Shown: positions 12,801 to 23,999 of the stretch, one piece after another
Layout of the letters: each line of letters opens with the position of its first letter
How positions within the stretch are numbered: position 1 is the first letter of the stretch
Source of the DNA: Strongylocentrotus droebachiensis
Taxonomy: Eukaryota > Echinodermata > Echinoidea > Camarodonta > Strongylocentrotidae
Direction: 5' to 3'
DNA length: 64,000 bases
Assembly (NCBI GenBank): GCA_035222895.1
Contig: JAVYIG010007922.1
Coordinates: forward strand, 1-64,000
Notes under the pieces: model-generated
What the model saw: only the letters and a program-made list of their open reading frames with translations
Database searches by the model: none
Told to the model about the DNA's origin: nothing
Made by a program: the position numbers and the translations under genes

Positions 12801-15800
12801 TAAAAATGACAACAATTTTATTTTTTATTTTTCTTTCTGTTCTGTATTCTAATAAAAAGTCTTTAAAAAAAATATAAACATGGAGAAAAAGAATCGAAAA
12901 TGAATTTTAAATATTGCAAATTTGTATAAAAATTGTTAGTATACTAGATTCCTAACTAGCTCCCAATTCAAGGATTTCAATGCTTATTTTCCCTTATTAG
13001 TAATATCTGGCATCAAATGAAACATATTAACAGTACAAAAGCGAATGCATTGTGTGCATTAGTTACCGTAGGATATTTTGTACCCATGCATCTGATATAG
13101 TTTTGTAGGGTTCTGCATCAAAAGTTAAGGCTAGGCAAAGATCACAAAATATGTGCCATTGTCTCAAAAGGGTTAATTGGACCTGTCATTAAAAGTATTT
13201 TGCTCTTCATTTTGGGGGTTTTAGGTCAATAGTTTATCCAAAATAGAAGTTTGAATGTTACTTTTGTAAAGAGATATTGCAAGGCATCTTAGGGTTGATT
13301 CACTTTACACCAATTAAAAATGCTGAATAGAACATTTAATATTGCTATTTAATATCTTAAACCTGAAAATAGTTATGCCGAGTCTTTGTGGTTAAATTGC
13401 ACCACTATTTTGTCAATAAACTCTCCCCCAGGGTCCAAACCACTGTGTATCTACAGCCTGTACTACAGGGGTTCATGCACTGGGTGATGCCTCACGGTTC
13501 ATTCGTTTCGGGGATGCCAACGTCATGATAGCCGGAGGGACAGAGGCGTGCATATGTCCACTAGGCTTGGCTGGATTCGCCAGGTAAAAGAAGTATTTGG
13601 TATGATAATAATAATAGTTCAGTTCTTGTATAGCCCATAATACGTCATGAAATAACATCTCTATGCGCTTCCAAAGAGCTTTGGAAAGAGTTCAGTCAGT
13701 TTCTTACAGCACTGTTGATCAAATGGTACAGCGTTTAAGTCCCTGCCTGCCACTAACTTCCTTTAGCAAGACATTAATCTCCATTTGCCACTCTTGATCC
13801 AGGTGAGGTATATGGGTACCCTGAGGAAGAAGTTCCTTAAAGGGATCCGGTAACTTTGTCTTAGATCCTTTAAAAAAAATCCTTGATTCAGCTCATGCTG
13901 CAATGATAACTATTAACTTTTACAAGCCGACCGCCTGTCTGATTATCAAGATATTTATGATTGAAAATGGAAATCAAATTTTACGTTTGCCAAACGGTTT
14001 TCATAACACTACAGTCTGTTCGGGAAAATGAGTATGGTAAAACCGGTTACTCAAAGGTTTTTACTTTTTTGAGGCACTTTTTTGAGACACTGATAACACG
14101 TAGGGCCGTGCATCTCAGATTTAACATTGTTAAATGATCCCTTTAAAATGCTTTAAGTGCCTTATCACGGCTACCAGGCCAGGGTAAAATACTCTGTGTA
14201 TCTCAGAATACTTTGGTAATTTACTAGATTGTGCAATGTAAGTGCTTTTTGTTATTTTCTTAACTCTGCAGAGCAAGGGCATTGAGTACAAAGTTCAATG
14301 ATACACCTGCACAAGCATCAAGACCCTTTGACAAAGAGAGGGATGGCTTTGTGATGTCAGAAGGAGCTGCTGTAGTGGTTCTGGAAGTAAGTTTTTACAA
14401 CTTACACAACACTTTGAGGGGTCAGTGACACAAAGATGTAACTCCATTTTGGCCATTTTGAGAAAAAGTGGTTTAAAGATAGAGGTCCACTTTGACCTTA
14501 AGGAGTTAGGTCGATGTTCCAGTAGCCGTTGACTTTGTTGGGTGGAGTTAAGTCTTGTGTTTCCTGGCAAGCCCACATTTTTCTGTACATTTTGTTATCA
14601 AATACTCATTTTGGCACAATATGGAGTCACGTCTTTGTGTCACTGAAACCTCGACTTGCTCAATTTCTTTAGACCTATTCAAGTCTGTACTTGAACCCTG
14701 AATTGGAAATGTTAGTGTGATATGGTCAATATTCTTAGCAGAGATGTATGTCTTGTGGTGTTCCTCAAGGTTTCTTGCTAGGTCCCTAACCTAAAACTCA
14801 ATCACATCCATAAATCTATTCCTATATCTGTCATGAGATCAAGCTGAGAGCAATGTCCATGGAGGAAATCACCTGTCATATTCTCAACTTCAACCCTAAA
14901 CTTAAAATGATAGTATAAATGATTAAGATTCTCAACAAAGGTTTACTTTGTTTGGTGTTCCTCAAGGCTTCTTGCTAGGTCCCTAACCCAAACCTAAAAC
15001 CGTATTGCAACCCTATTCCTAATGCTCTATCTTTTAATGAAATCAAGCTGAGAGAAAATGCTATTTTAAAACTTTATGATGGTAGATTTACCACTGAACA
15101 TGAATACTAATTTTAATTTTGTATTATAATTATCTGTATTTTTAAATGTGAACAGGAATTGGAGCATGCTAAATCAAGAGGTGCCACAATCCTGGCTGAA
15201 ATCCTTGGTTATGGTTTATCAGGTAATACATATAATGACAATTAAGCTTATGAGGGTGAAAGTATGAATATCAAGTTACTCATTTCTTTTCCTTGATTTC
15301 TTGAATATTCATACATGTAATTGCTGAGATGCTGCTTGTAAGTATCGGCTTGCATGGTGATGTAGATATACAGTAGGTATGCGGATGCACCATGTGAGAG
15401 AGGGGGAGGATTGAGGAGTTCTGAAAAGGACTCTCTGTAATCTTTCTTGAGGGTGTGTATTCCTGAAAAGGACTGTTGGTTATCTTTCTTAGCTTATAGT
15501 TCTAAGGAGAACTATAGCGATAGCGCTGATTGGAGAGGATGGCGGGAGTGGCTCGACGTTTTGAACAGGTTGACTATCCGTCGTCAGGAGTTAGAAGAAA
15601 ACTTGCATATGTAGCTTCTTTTCTTCTTTTTTGTTCCTTTTAATATTCAACATATTGTCTGTCTGGAGCCATAAGGGCATCAACTTTTACAGCATAGGAG
15701 TTAACATATATTCAACCTATTTATATCAGCTGAATTTGAACATATATTGCTATCACCCTACTATTGTTGCCCATATATCATGTGACTTATTTTAAAGATT

Positions 15801-18465
15801 ATTTGATCTTTGCTCTGTCAGGTGATGCAAGTCACATGACCTCCCCAAGTGAGTACGGCATTGGATCTGAGCTGTGCATGAAGAATGCCCTCTCCGATGC
15901 CAAGCTAGGCCCTGAGGACATCACATACATCAACGCACATGCGACTGCTACACCCACAGGTTGGTTACGTTCATCAGCTGTGGAGGAGGGTCAAAGGTGG
16001 CAGGGGGCACATACTCTGTAATTAATTTTCAAACTGGGAAGGAAAAAAAAGAAAGAAAGAGGGAAAAGGAAGAGGGCGTAAGCGAATGTGAAAAGAAGAG
16101 ATGGCAATGCTGTCCCACATCCTCCCCTAAGTACTGTACAAGCAATCATTTTCATGAGGTTTTTTTCTGCTAATTTTGTGAATCACTCATTGATTGCTAA
16201 TCTAACAACATGCAAAAATATTTCCAGAAGAAATGGTGAATGTCAAAATGAGCCGTCACATTAAGACCACACTGATCGTAACAGGGCACTTTAATTAGAT
16301 TATTTTCATTTATTTCTCCCGAAATAATTCTTGTATTAATATGATTGTTACCCTTAGTAATGAGTTCCTGATTCAGGGAAATAGATTTGTTATTGAAGAG
16401 TATATAATCGGTAGTGGTCATGGTTTTACGCAGCTTTATAAAGTTTCCTTGGTTTGTCCTTGAACCCTTGACCCCCGAAAATATCTTTATGTGAAAATAT
16501 TGGCTTACAGCTAGGGTTATGATTGGGTTTCAGGTAGGGTTTGAGTTAGGGTTAGGCGTAGTTTTTGGTTCAGGGTTGAAGTTCAGATTTTGGTCAGTGT
16601 AGGATATTGGAAGCATGGGCGTCAATCCTTACGTAATACCTATTGTTCAGGGGGGGATGAATGAATAGATCATCCCCCCCTGAACAATAGGTATCAATTA
16701 CAGAAATACGCCCATGATTGGAACAGCAACTGTTGTTAAAGCATACGTGTTGCATAACACTTAAAAATCCTTGCGCATTAATATATTTGTCATTTGTATG
16801 AATGTTATGACCTGTAGATGTTAGAACACTGTATAATGAACTCTCAACGTAATTTTGCTATTCCCATTTCACCATCATCCCACTGCATTTGTATCAGTAT
16901 CCAAGATCAAAATCTAGATCAACATCAAGATCTTTAATAGTAATAATAATGGGTTCTTGTATAGCTCTCATGTCGTCTCTGACTCGCATTAATTCAGATC
17001 TTTAGATAAAGATAATAATAATAATAATAGGTACTTGTATAGCTTAGATTATTACCCTGGCATTAGCATGGATGCCATACAGCGCTCTAGCATTTCAAGG
17101 AATAAATTCCTACCGATCGAGATCACATGTCACTTATCTTGAAATACCCAACACCGATTTGTTTAATTCCATTTCTGTATCTGTGCAGGAGATGTCATTG
17201 AGAACATGGCGGTGAAGAGGCTCTTTGGTTCCCATGGCGACGATCTTCCAGCTGTATCCTCTACCAAGGGAGCAACAGGTCACCTCTTAGGAGCTGCGGG
17301 TGCATTGGAAGCCGTGTTCACCATAATGGCATGCCATACAGTAAGCACTATGAACATGACGGACAAAGAAAGCGGACAAAATATACAGTTCCTCATTCTA
17401 CCCTCAACAATTGCTGTGGTAGACAAAGGAACATCCCTTCACTGCTATTATGTAAAAATGTGTAGAACAGGTGAATATGCATGTGACACTTGTTCTACAC
17501 ATTTTTACATAATAGCAGTGAAGGGATGTTCCTTTGTCTACCACAGCAATTGTTGAGGGTAGATTGAGGAACTGTATATTTTGTCCTCTTTCTTTGTTCG
17601 TCATGTTCATAGTGAAGACTCTTACTTTCATTATACAGGGTGTCTCAACAAAAAAAAACAAAAAAAATTCAAGTTCATTTTGTTTGTCAACATCTTAAAA
17701 AGATTAGAAAACCTTCTCAATTTGAGGCACTGACCCAGTTCATTGAATTTGTGAGGCATGAAATTTCATATGTAATTTAAAGTATCATCATCTAATCTTC
17801 ATGTGGTTTTTCAAAGGATCTAAGTGAAAACTACAAAGTGATGATCAATGTAGAGAGCATTTTTTCAAATGTTACAAGGAGTTGAAAAGAGTAAACATTG
17901 TGCTGAACAGCTTATTATATCAGAGCTCTTTCATAACAATTTTTCCACTGGAAAATATTCACATACACTGCACCTAAGAAAGGTCACAAGGCACAACTCT
18001 CACCAATAATCAATTTGACTTCTATGACCCCTGAGTTTGATCTGAACTATGACCTCTTGACCTCTCAACTATAGATGGATTTAAGCCTCGTTCAGATATG
18101 CCACTGTAAACCGCAGTAGTTTTTTTATATTTTTTAAATGACATGAATCCAGTGTAGGCTTCACATATCTGTGTCTTTTCATCTCTAACTATCTATAACG
18201 GTGAGTGTTTTTCAATTTAAAAAAAAACAGCAGCCTACCTCTTCATTTCTGAACAAGGCTTCACGTTTGTCTCTCTCTTGTCTTACAGGCACAACTCCCA
18301 CCGACAATCAACTTGATGTCTACGACTCCCGAGTTTGATCTGAACTATGTCCCTCTGACCTCGCAACCGTGGGAACCGATAGGGTCAAGACGTCGGGTCG
18401 CTCTCACCAACTCCTTTGGTTTTGGAGGAACCAATGCTTGCCTGTGTGTAGGCAGCGTATCTTGA
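6846..18465 (+). CDS. OXSM: OXSM: mitochondrial 3-oxoacyl-[acyl-carrier-protein] synthase (beta-ketoacyl-ACP synthase), 12 exons
   Basis: Condenses malonyl-ACP with acyl-ACP in mitochondrial type II fatty acid synthesis, the route that also supplies the lipoic acid precursor. Exons: 6846-6969, 8244-8360, 9529-9593, 10077-10184, 11229-11300, 12255-12341, 13432-13583, 14272-14386, 15156-15222, 15822-15959, 17189-17340, 18289-18465. All join in phase at GT-AG sites to give 457 residues, the usual family length. Residues 1-34 are rich in Arg, Lys and Ser, as expected for a mitochondrial presequence, which supports the ATG at 6846; [10 protein letters not shown] then opens the thiolase fold. Catalytic Cys201 lies in STACTTG (exon 7), His342 in [10 protein letters not shown] (exon 10), Lys375 and His380 in TKGATGH (exon 11). 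The C-terminal [10 protein letters not shown] loop is in exon 12. Nothing is broken. Introns are large and rich in transposons. Confidence 0.96.
8781..9366 (+). pseudogene. Decayed tandem copies of the 3' half of OXSM exon 2
   Basis: Four partial copies of the end of exon 2 and its splice donor lie in intron 2, at about 8781-8868, 8963-9055, 9105-9180 and 9290-9366. The first keeps a full donor (gttggtaagtc), and reads [17 protein letters not shown] against [17 protein letters not shown] in the real exon. The second reads similarly but its donor is damaged; the last two are more degraded. The flanks of the first two (catttgatatgttcaggg) also repeat, so the unit was about 185 bp. A stop codon directly precedes the conserved frame in copy one and no good acceptor is visible, so these are fossils rather than working exons. 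Confidence 0.75.
10713..11088. mobile_element. MITE with TTAA ends (piggyBac-like), OXSM intron 4
   Basis: Starts TTAAAGGTAAGACCAGTA and ends with its complement TACTGGTCTTTACCTTTAA, one base different in spacing. TTAA at both outer edges is the target duplication of piggyBac-type transposons. No coding capacity. A diverged relative is at about 12540-12770. Confidence 0.7.
11409..11470. repeat. (CTA)n microsatellite
   Basis: About twenty tct/cta triplet units (ctactactactgctacta) in OXSM intron 5, flanked by aat-rich sequence. Confidence 0.9.
12540..12770. mobile_element. Diverged copy of the TTAA-ended MITE, OXSM intron 6
   Basis: Shares long phrases with the element at 10713-11088: tagtcccat..ata..tttctgtgta.agtgcttgt, attttgatgattcca, and tttctttcacattgcaat.gcatgacca. 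The terminal repeats are eroded. Confidence 0.65.
13600..13836. repeat. Dispersed SINE-like repeat, OXSM intron 7
   Basis: Begins with (taa)n and cttgtatagcccat, and includes agcaagacattaatct..ccactct..ccaggtga and gaagaa.ttcct. A related copy lies at about 33040-33200. Short pieces with the same aataataat..cttgtatagc opening are at 16940, 17015 and 24600. No transposase; its origin (SINE or MITE) is not resolved. Confidence 0.5.
13837..14146. mobile_element. MITE with TTAA-AGGGATC ends, OXSM intron 7
   Basis: Ends are TTAAAGGGATC and GATCCCTTTAA. A second copy of the same family is at 21186-21570; the two share agctcatgctgca, aagccga.cgcctgtctgattatcaagatatt, a gaaaccgtt/aacggtttt hairpin and agatttaacattgttaa. 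TTAA borders suggest mobilisation by a piggyBac-type transposase. Confidence 0.75.
15340..15600 (+). mobile_element. Fragment of a Penelope-like element terminal region, OXSM intron 9
   Basis: Matches the complement of 61260-61510, including the phrases ggcttgcatggtgatgtaga, ctgaaaaggact, gttct.a.gagaactata, ggagaggat and ggttgactatccgtcgtcag. At the second site the same sequence lies upstream of a Penelope-type reverse transcriptase in the same relative orientation, so this is probably a solo pseudo-LTR or 5' fragment. Confidence 0.6.
16614..16716. mobile_element. Short hairpin MITE, OXSM intron 10
   Basis: Two 25-base arms (atacctattgttcaggggg and complement) around a 12-base loop, with outer catgggcgt/acgcccatg ends. 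It is palindromic over about 100 bp with no coding capacity. Confidence 0.8.
17346..17614. mobile_element. Near-perfect 269-bp hairpin, five bases inside OXSM intron 11
   Basis: Arms of about 120 bases (left end cactatgaacatgac, right end gtcatgttcatagtg) with a loop of about 20 bases near 17470-17490. It starts immediately after the exon 11 donor (acagtaagcac). The pre-mRNA would fold into a very long stem right at the 5' splice site. Open frames inside it on both strands mirror each other and are not genes. Confidence 0.85.
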
Positions 18466-18529
18466 TGGGAGATGCATTCTTAAACTCTTGGTGCTATTAA
18501 TTCGATCTTTTTGGAAATTGTGCCTGATC

Positions 18530-18720
18530 GTAACGATGTCAGGATACTGTAATTCAAATCCCCAGAACAGGCTGGCTCAAATCCTTTCAATCCATTGCCC
18601 CGTGCCCGAGGAACAAATTCCCTGCATTTCTGAAAGGAAGCTCTTCCCTTGACCTCTTTAAAACACATCTGAAATCTCTGCAATTCTTAATGTGTTCTTA
18701 GACTGAGGAACAGCACCTTG
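18530..18720 (+). mobile_element. LINE reverse transcriptase C-terminal remnant downstream of OXSM
   Basis: The plus strand at about 18585-18690 reads KFPAFLKGSSSLDLFKTHLK, the typical end of CR1/L2-type LINE reverse transcriptases (...LP...SL..FK.HLK..LF). It lies within the likely OXSM 3' UTR or just beyond it. A possible polyadenylation signal AATAAA is at 19309-19314, which would place this remnant inside the transcript. Confidence 0.6.
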
Positions 18721-18889
18721 TATCCACTTTCGATGTGCTTTTGAGGTCCAGTAATTACATGTATTATTACATTTTTTATTATTCCTATTATTATTATGAT
18801 GGTTGTTATTATGTATATGTAGCTCATCTCGTATTATAACAGTTCAGTGTCTCCTTTTAAAGAACCATTCGAGGTACTATGAACTTCAG

Positions 18890-19560
18890 ATGCGACGATT
18901 GATGATCTGATTAGATTTTGGGTAAACAGGTCAAAGAGGTCAATTTCTGAAATTACGTTTTAGCCTTGCTATTGCGATATCTCAAGAACCACTAGAGATA
19001 GTATGTATCATCATTGGAATATTTGGCGAGATGGTCAAAGATCATAGAGTCCCATTTCTATTTTTTTCTAGGGAATCCACAAACTACAAGCACTGCTTTT
19101 TAGTGGAATCCCCCCCCATTTCCTCAGAAACTAAGAATTTCTTGTACCATAATAATTTTATTATGTGCAAAGTGTATTTGTATAGTTACCAGAAAAAAAA
19201 AGAATTATGTATGAAAAAAATGTAATTACCTTTGTTTATCTTTCTGTCGGAAATAGAGAATTTATTATTATGCGCTATATAAAAAATGACTTTATTATTA
19301 TTAAATGAAATAAATTTGAATTGAAATAATTGAATTGAATCATAGAGGCCCATTTCTTAAATTACTGGTTTTATCCTTGTTATCGCAATATTCATTAGAC
19401 TCACACATGGTGAAGTATGTATCACCATAGGAAAACAGTCTAAGTAGGTCGAAGGTCACAGAGGTAGATTTCTGAAATCAAAGGTTTTTAGCCTCGCTAT
19501 CGCAATATCTAAACTTGGAGATGGTATTACTAAAAAGAAAATACATTTTTGGTGCTAGAA
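18890..19560. repeat. Dispersed satellite family (TGACCTCTGTGACCTTTGACC type), reverse orientation
   Basis: Two to three diverged monomers with aggtcaaagaggtcaatttctgaaatta, gccttgctattgcgatatctcaagaacc and gtatgtatcac.ataggaa. Same family as 39770-40060, 42740-43190 and 47560-48460 in the opposite orientation, and related to 29345-29920. Confidence 0.75.
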
Positions 19561-21185
19561 GGTCAAGATCAAAGTCATGAGTTGACATTTGATTATAGGC
19601 TTTTTGTTTTCATTGTTGTATGTCACAAATAATTACACCCATTTCCTATACTGAATTTAGACCGAGGCATATAGAAGATCCAGTCGCATTAGTACTTTTT
19701 GATCATCCTTTGATTCAAAATGTTAGGAATTGGAATATGTACAGAAAGAGCAAAAATTGAAGACCAATTTTAGAGTCGATTTTAACGTAGTACATTCATT
19801 CAAAATGGTTTATTCAAATACTTCCTGAATCGCGTAAGTTTACAATTGCTGTACAATGTTATTTCAAAATGTACATTAAAAACATTGAAAATAAAAAGAC
19901 ATTATTAGAGTATCATGAATAGAATAAAACCAACTGCATAGAATGATCAAGAAATGGGCATTAAAATCAATAAGACACGTTGAATTAAATAAGGTAAAAT
20001 ATGACGATAGAGGGAAAAGGAAACATCTAACAATGATGAAGGAGAGAGGGAGAGCGAGGAGAAACAAGAGGGGAAGAACAGAGATTTTAATAAGGTGACA
20101 TGCAGAGAGAAGCAAAATGTGAGGAGAGAGATGGAGATAGATTAAGAGACAGATAGAGAGGATAGAAACAGAGAAAAAGGAAGAGTTAAAGGTGAAATTC
20201 AAAGAAAATCACAAATATGTCAACTAATGTATCACTAGAAACTGGTAAGCTAACAGATGGTCATCGTACAAGTTTTAGGTCAACTACATATCGGGTGATT
20301 TATAAAAATACAAAGACAATCACCTCCATAGCAGCTGGTATATACAAGAGATTCGCCGGAAAAAATAACGATGTTATAATGACGTCACTATATGGACCAA
20401 TACTGCCCAAGCAGACGACATCCCATAAAGAATGAACATAATTGCAAAGCTATTATTTGTCAAATTATAATGGGTTTAGTGTATATAAATGTAATGGCAT
20501 GTCAAACCATTCAAAAGGGGATATGACCCGATTCTGATAACTACAATCTTTTGCTTGTAAATACACAGGATAGGGGTTAATTAACAATCAAAGAAACCAG
20601 ACTTTCAAATTGAAATCCCCCCGGAATGATACTAAGGATGGCATTTGTTCCCTTTTGGAACGCCGAACATACCGCGGTGTGTGCAGCTGAGTATACAATG
20701 GCGTTTTATTTTGTTTACAAGTGACAGATTCCTTTATTTTTGTATCGCTGCATTTGTCATCAAAATAAAACTATGCGCGGGGTTTAAAGTGAGGCAATAG
20801 ATTATACATTTAGCCTGACGGTAGTGAGGTAAGAGAAATAACTCTAGATAAGATGAAAACACAAGCACTGAAAATGTGTAAGATGCCATGGGACATCGTC
20901 TGCTTGTGCAAATCATGTCCATACTGTGATCTCACACATCTCAGCAGCGTTCGGAGAGCTCTTCAGGTGCTATGCCGGGCTGTATTTAAGTGTTTTGTAA
21001 TTTATAATAAGCATGACTTCAAATGTTTCCAAGCATTGAATTTTGGTAACCTTGTCGAATCAAAGTTTCAACTTTGCAATAATGAACATAAAATTAGTTA
21101 TTAAATTCAATGAATATCTACTTCAAAGGAGTGACACGATTATACAACGGATGGTAATCCTCAATATCAAGATACAAGTGTAATC
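19561..21185. other. Intergenic, no gene seen
   Basis: Single-copy-looking AT-rich sequence with a purine-rich block at about 20030-20190. Short open frames have no recognisable domain or splice support. Confidence 0.5.
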
Positions 21186-21570
21186 TTAAAGGGATCCGGT
21201 AACTTTGTCTCAGATTCTGAAATAAAATTCTGGATTTAGCTCATGCTGCACTTATAATTATAAACCTTTAGGTCAGTCAGGAACCCCATGACTTTTACAA
21301 GCCGATCGCCTGTCTGATTATCAAGATATTCATCATTGGAATTTCAAATTTTGAAAACCGTTCGCTGAACGGTTTTCATAACACTACAGTCTATTGGAGA
21401 AAACGAGTATGGTAAAACCGGTCACTCAAAGATTTTTACTCTTTTGAGGCACTTCTTGATCATTTTGAAGCGCAATTTTTTTAGGGCTTCAATATTACAC
21501 CATATCACAGACACTAATAACACGTATGGCCGTGTATCTCAGATTTAACATTGTTAAACGATCCCTTTAA
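21186..21570. mobile_element. MITE with TTAA-AGGGATC ends, second copy
   Basis: TTAAAGGGATC at the left and GATCCCTTTAA at the right. It is the longer relative of 13837-14146, with extra sequence around 21455-21515. No coding capacity. Confidence 0.8.
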
Positions 21571-21899
21571 AACGCAAAAGGCACATAAGTTTATACATTG
21601 ATTTTTGATTAAAAATTCTAATTATATTTGTTGTAATGTTCTAATAGTACTATAGTTGAACAATATCAGGCAGCCCTTGTATAAATACTAGGTAAACAGA
21701 AGGTCTATGCCTTCTTTCTTTTCATGGATTTTCATTTAGTACTGTGATGAAATATGGAATTGCACTATCCCTTTAATAGCCTGTTTGTACATGCAGCTTC
21801 AATATAAAAATATAAAAAATAGAAGAATCATATTATTAGAGCATTAACATAATTTTGTCCTTACCTTCTGATAATTGATCAGCTGGAATGATCTTTCAT

Positions 21900-22115
21900 A
21901 TACACACTGTATTTATATCGTAAGTATATACACTATATTCTGTACAAATAGATATGGCATGGGAAAGAGCCAAAAAATTATTATCGTAAGTATATATATA
22001 CACTATATTCTGTACAAATAGATATGGTATGGGAAAGAGCCACAATATTATTATCGTAAGTATATACATATATACACTATATTCTGTACAAATATATTGC
22101 GTGGTAAAAAGCCAC
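21900..22115. repeat. Three-copy tandem repeat, unit about 72 bp
   Basis: Units contain ttatcgtaagtatata, cactatattctgtacaaata and gatatgg.atgggaaagagcca. Unit length grows by insertion of ta dinucleotides (tatatata). It is unlike a CRISPR array: units are contiguous with no unique spacers. Confidence 0.85.
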
Positions 22116-23005
22116 ACTTTACATCACAAAAATTGCTGTGACTTGGCCTCGTCATGCATGAGTGAGCCTCAAGATGGTAGTTCCAATATGAATACGGCAA
22201 ACATACTTATACATTCGATAAGTTGCGCTTGAGAAATGTTATTTGAAAGAATATGTTGATCAATAGTACATTGCAGAAAGTAATCAGTGTGCAGCATCTA
22301 TTATACTTGGCATTTAATGTTATATGAAAACATATTTTTTTCTTCCCTTTGGCATTGCTTACATCGTCAAATCATGTTTGAAAATTCTGCAGGACCGCCA
22401 GCATTAATTACTACTGTCCTTATATGTCAATAGCTTTATGAACAAGACCTGAAACTTTGAAGCCACATTCATGTATACCAATATTCTGGCAATCAACACC
22501 TAATCTTCTGTAATCTTTATATCTTATCTAGTATATTTTGCTGATGAAATTATATCAAAAGACATCACTTGGTAAATCCTGAATATGTCATATATTTCAT
22601 TGTATTAAATTCTAGTGCATTCAATATTTGTATGATAGCTAATGTTTATATATCATTTACAATTTTATTTAAGCAGGGTTGCCTCTTCTGTTAACAAACT
22701 GCTATCCCTGAGGGCCTTGCACAATATATTAAAATTGAATGCATAAATAACATAAGAAACAAAGGTTATAACAACAAAGATAAATAATATAAGAAGAAAC
22801 ATGAATACAATATTGTGAAGTGTAACTATTTATAAACATATATATGGTATGATCAAAACATCCAACTTATTAAATGGTCCAAGTACTGATTACTGCCGTT
22901 GAAAGGAAAATGAGGTAATAAATAGGAGAATGGTGAGTGGGGATAGATTGAGGGAGAATGCATTAATGTGTATATTGATGAAGAGACTTTGTCAAGCACT
23001 CACCT
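22116..23005. other. Intergenic, no gene seen
   Basis: AT-rich; the phrase caaactgctatccctgagggccttgcacaat at 22700-22730 resembles a retroelement 3' end, but no coding part is visible. Nothing else supported. Confidence 0.4.
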
Positions 23006-23420
23006 AATCAGCAGTGATTAAATTATGAAACTCTAAAATATTACATGTATACTGATAAAAAGACTTGGTAAAGCACTCGATCACCTTCTCATTAGTGATT
23101 GAATTATGAAACTCTGAAATACTACATGTATGCTGATGAAGAGACTTGGTAAAGCACTCGATCACCTTCTCATTAGTGATTGAATTATGAAACTCTAAAA
23201 TATTACATGTATACTGATAAAAAGACTTGGTAAAGCACTCGATCACCTTCTCATTAGTGATTGAATTATGAAACTCTAAAATACTACATGTATGCTGATG
23301 AAGAGACTTGGTAAAGCACTCGATCACCTTCTCATTAGTGATTGAATTATGAAACTCTAAAATATTACATGTATACTGATGAAGACACTTGGTAAAGCAC
23401 TCAGCTTTTTAACAGTGATT
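23006..23420. repeat. 81-bp minisatellite with alternating A/B units
   Basis: Five copies of an 81-bp unit (anchor gaaactctaaaata, then cttggtaaagcactcgatca). Units alternate between type A (attacatgtatactgataaaaag) and type B (actacatgtatgctgatgaagag), giving a 162-bp higher-order period. Because 81 is a multiple of three, the minus strand stays open for 107 codons with a 27-residue repeat, but I regard this as a by-product. Confidence 0.9.
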
Positions 23421-23521
23421 ACATTAGGATACTCTAAAATTTCTCCAAGTTTCTCCAAATTTCCTTGACTAGCAATACATAAAAACCTTCAGATTGTCAA
23501 GTGGCTGGCAAAAGGGTATTA

Positions 23522-23677
23522 CAGGGATGCCAGATTTCAGGCAATAGCCTGAATTCAGGCCTGAATTCAGGCCTTGGCCAGTTATTTTCAGACCATACTT
23601 TAGGCTTTTTTTGTGTACAAAATAGCTCATTCTAGGTGATTTTCAGGCCCTCTGATCAATTCTAACTGGCATCCCTG
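23522..23677. mobile_element. 156-bp hAT-like MITE with central palindrome
   Basis: Terminal repeats CAGGGATGCCAG / CTGGCATCCCTG. Flanks ggtatta (left) and gatatta (right) could be an eroded target duplication. Inside, 23547-23572 is a perfect 26-bp palindrome made of two copies of cctgaattcagg. CAGGG ends are typical of hAT transposons. Confidence 0.7.
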
Positions 23678-23999
23678 GATATTAGCATGCACGAATAACA
23701 TCAAAGCAAAACTTCTTGTAACCCCCTTCTAAGGGATTAATTGCCATATATGTAAGTTATACCTTCTATTCAAACATGAAAGAGATTTCTCTTCATATTG
23801 ACTCATAAAACAAGGAGATAAAATACATGAAAATGGATGGTAAGTACAAGTTGTTTTGTATATCAAATAAGCACATACATGTATGTTTGAAGTTATGGTA
23901 TTTTATTGCTTACAACAATATCATACGGTATATGCCAACATTTGAAATTCAGAAAAAGGAACTCACATCACAAATCATGTACCGTACGCTGCGACTGCA

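Noticed and set aside
17206..17661. Two overlapping frames on opposite strands with the same peptide
   Set aside because: The plus frame is OXSM exon 11 read through its donor into the intronic palindrome; the minus frame is the palindrome's mirror image.
21900..22115. CRISPR-like array
   Set aside because: Units are contiguous and diverged without unique spacers, and the DNA is clearly animal nuclear.
23004..23327. 107-codon repeat protein on the minus strand
   Set aside because: Fully explained by an 81-bp tandem repeat whose length is a multiple of three; no start context, splice site or similarity. Kept only as a low-interest finding.
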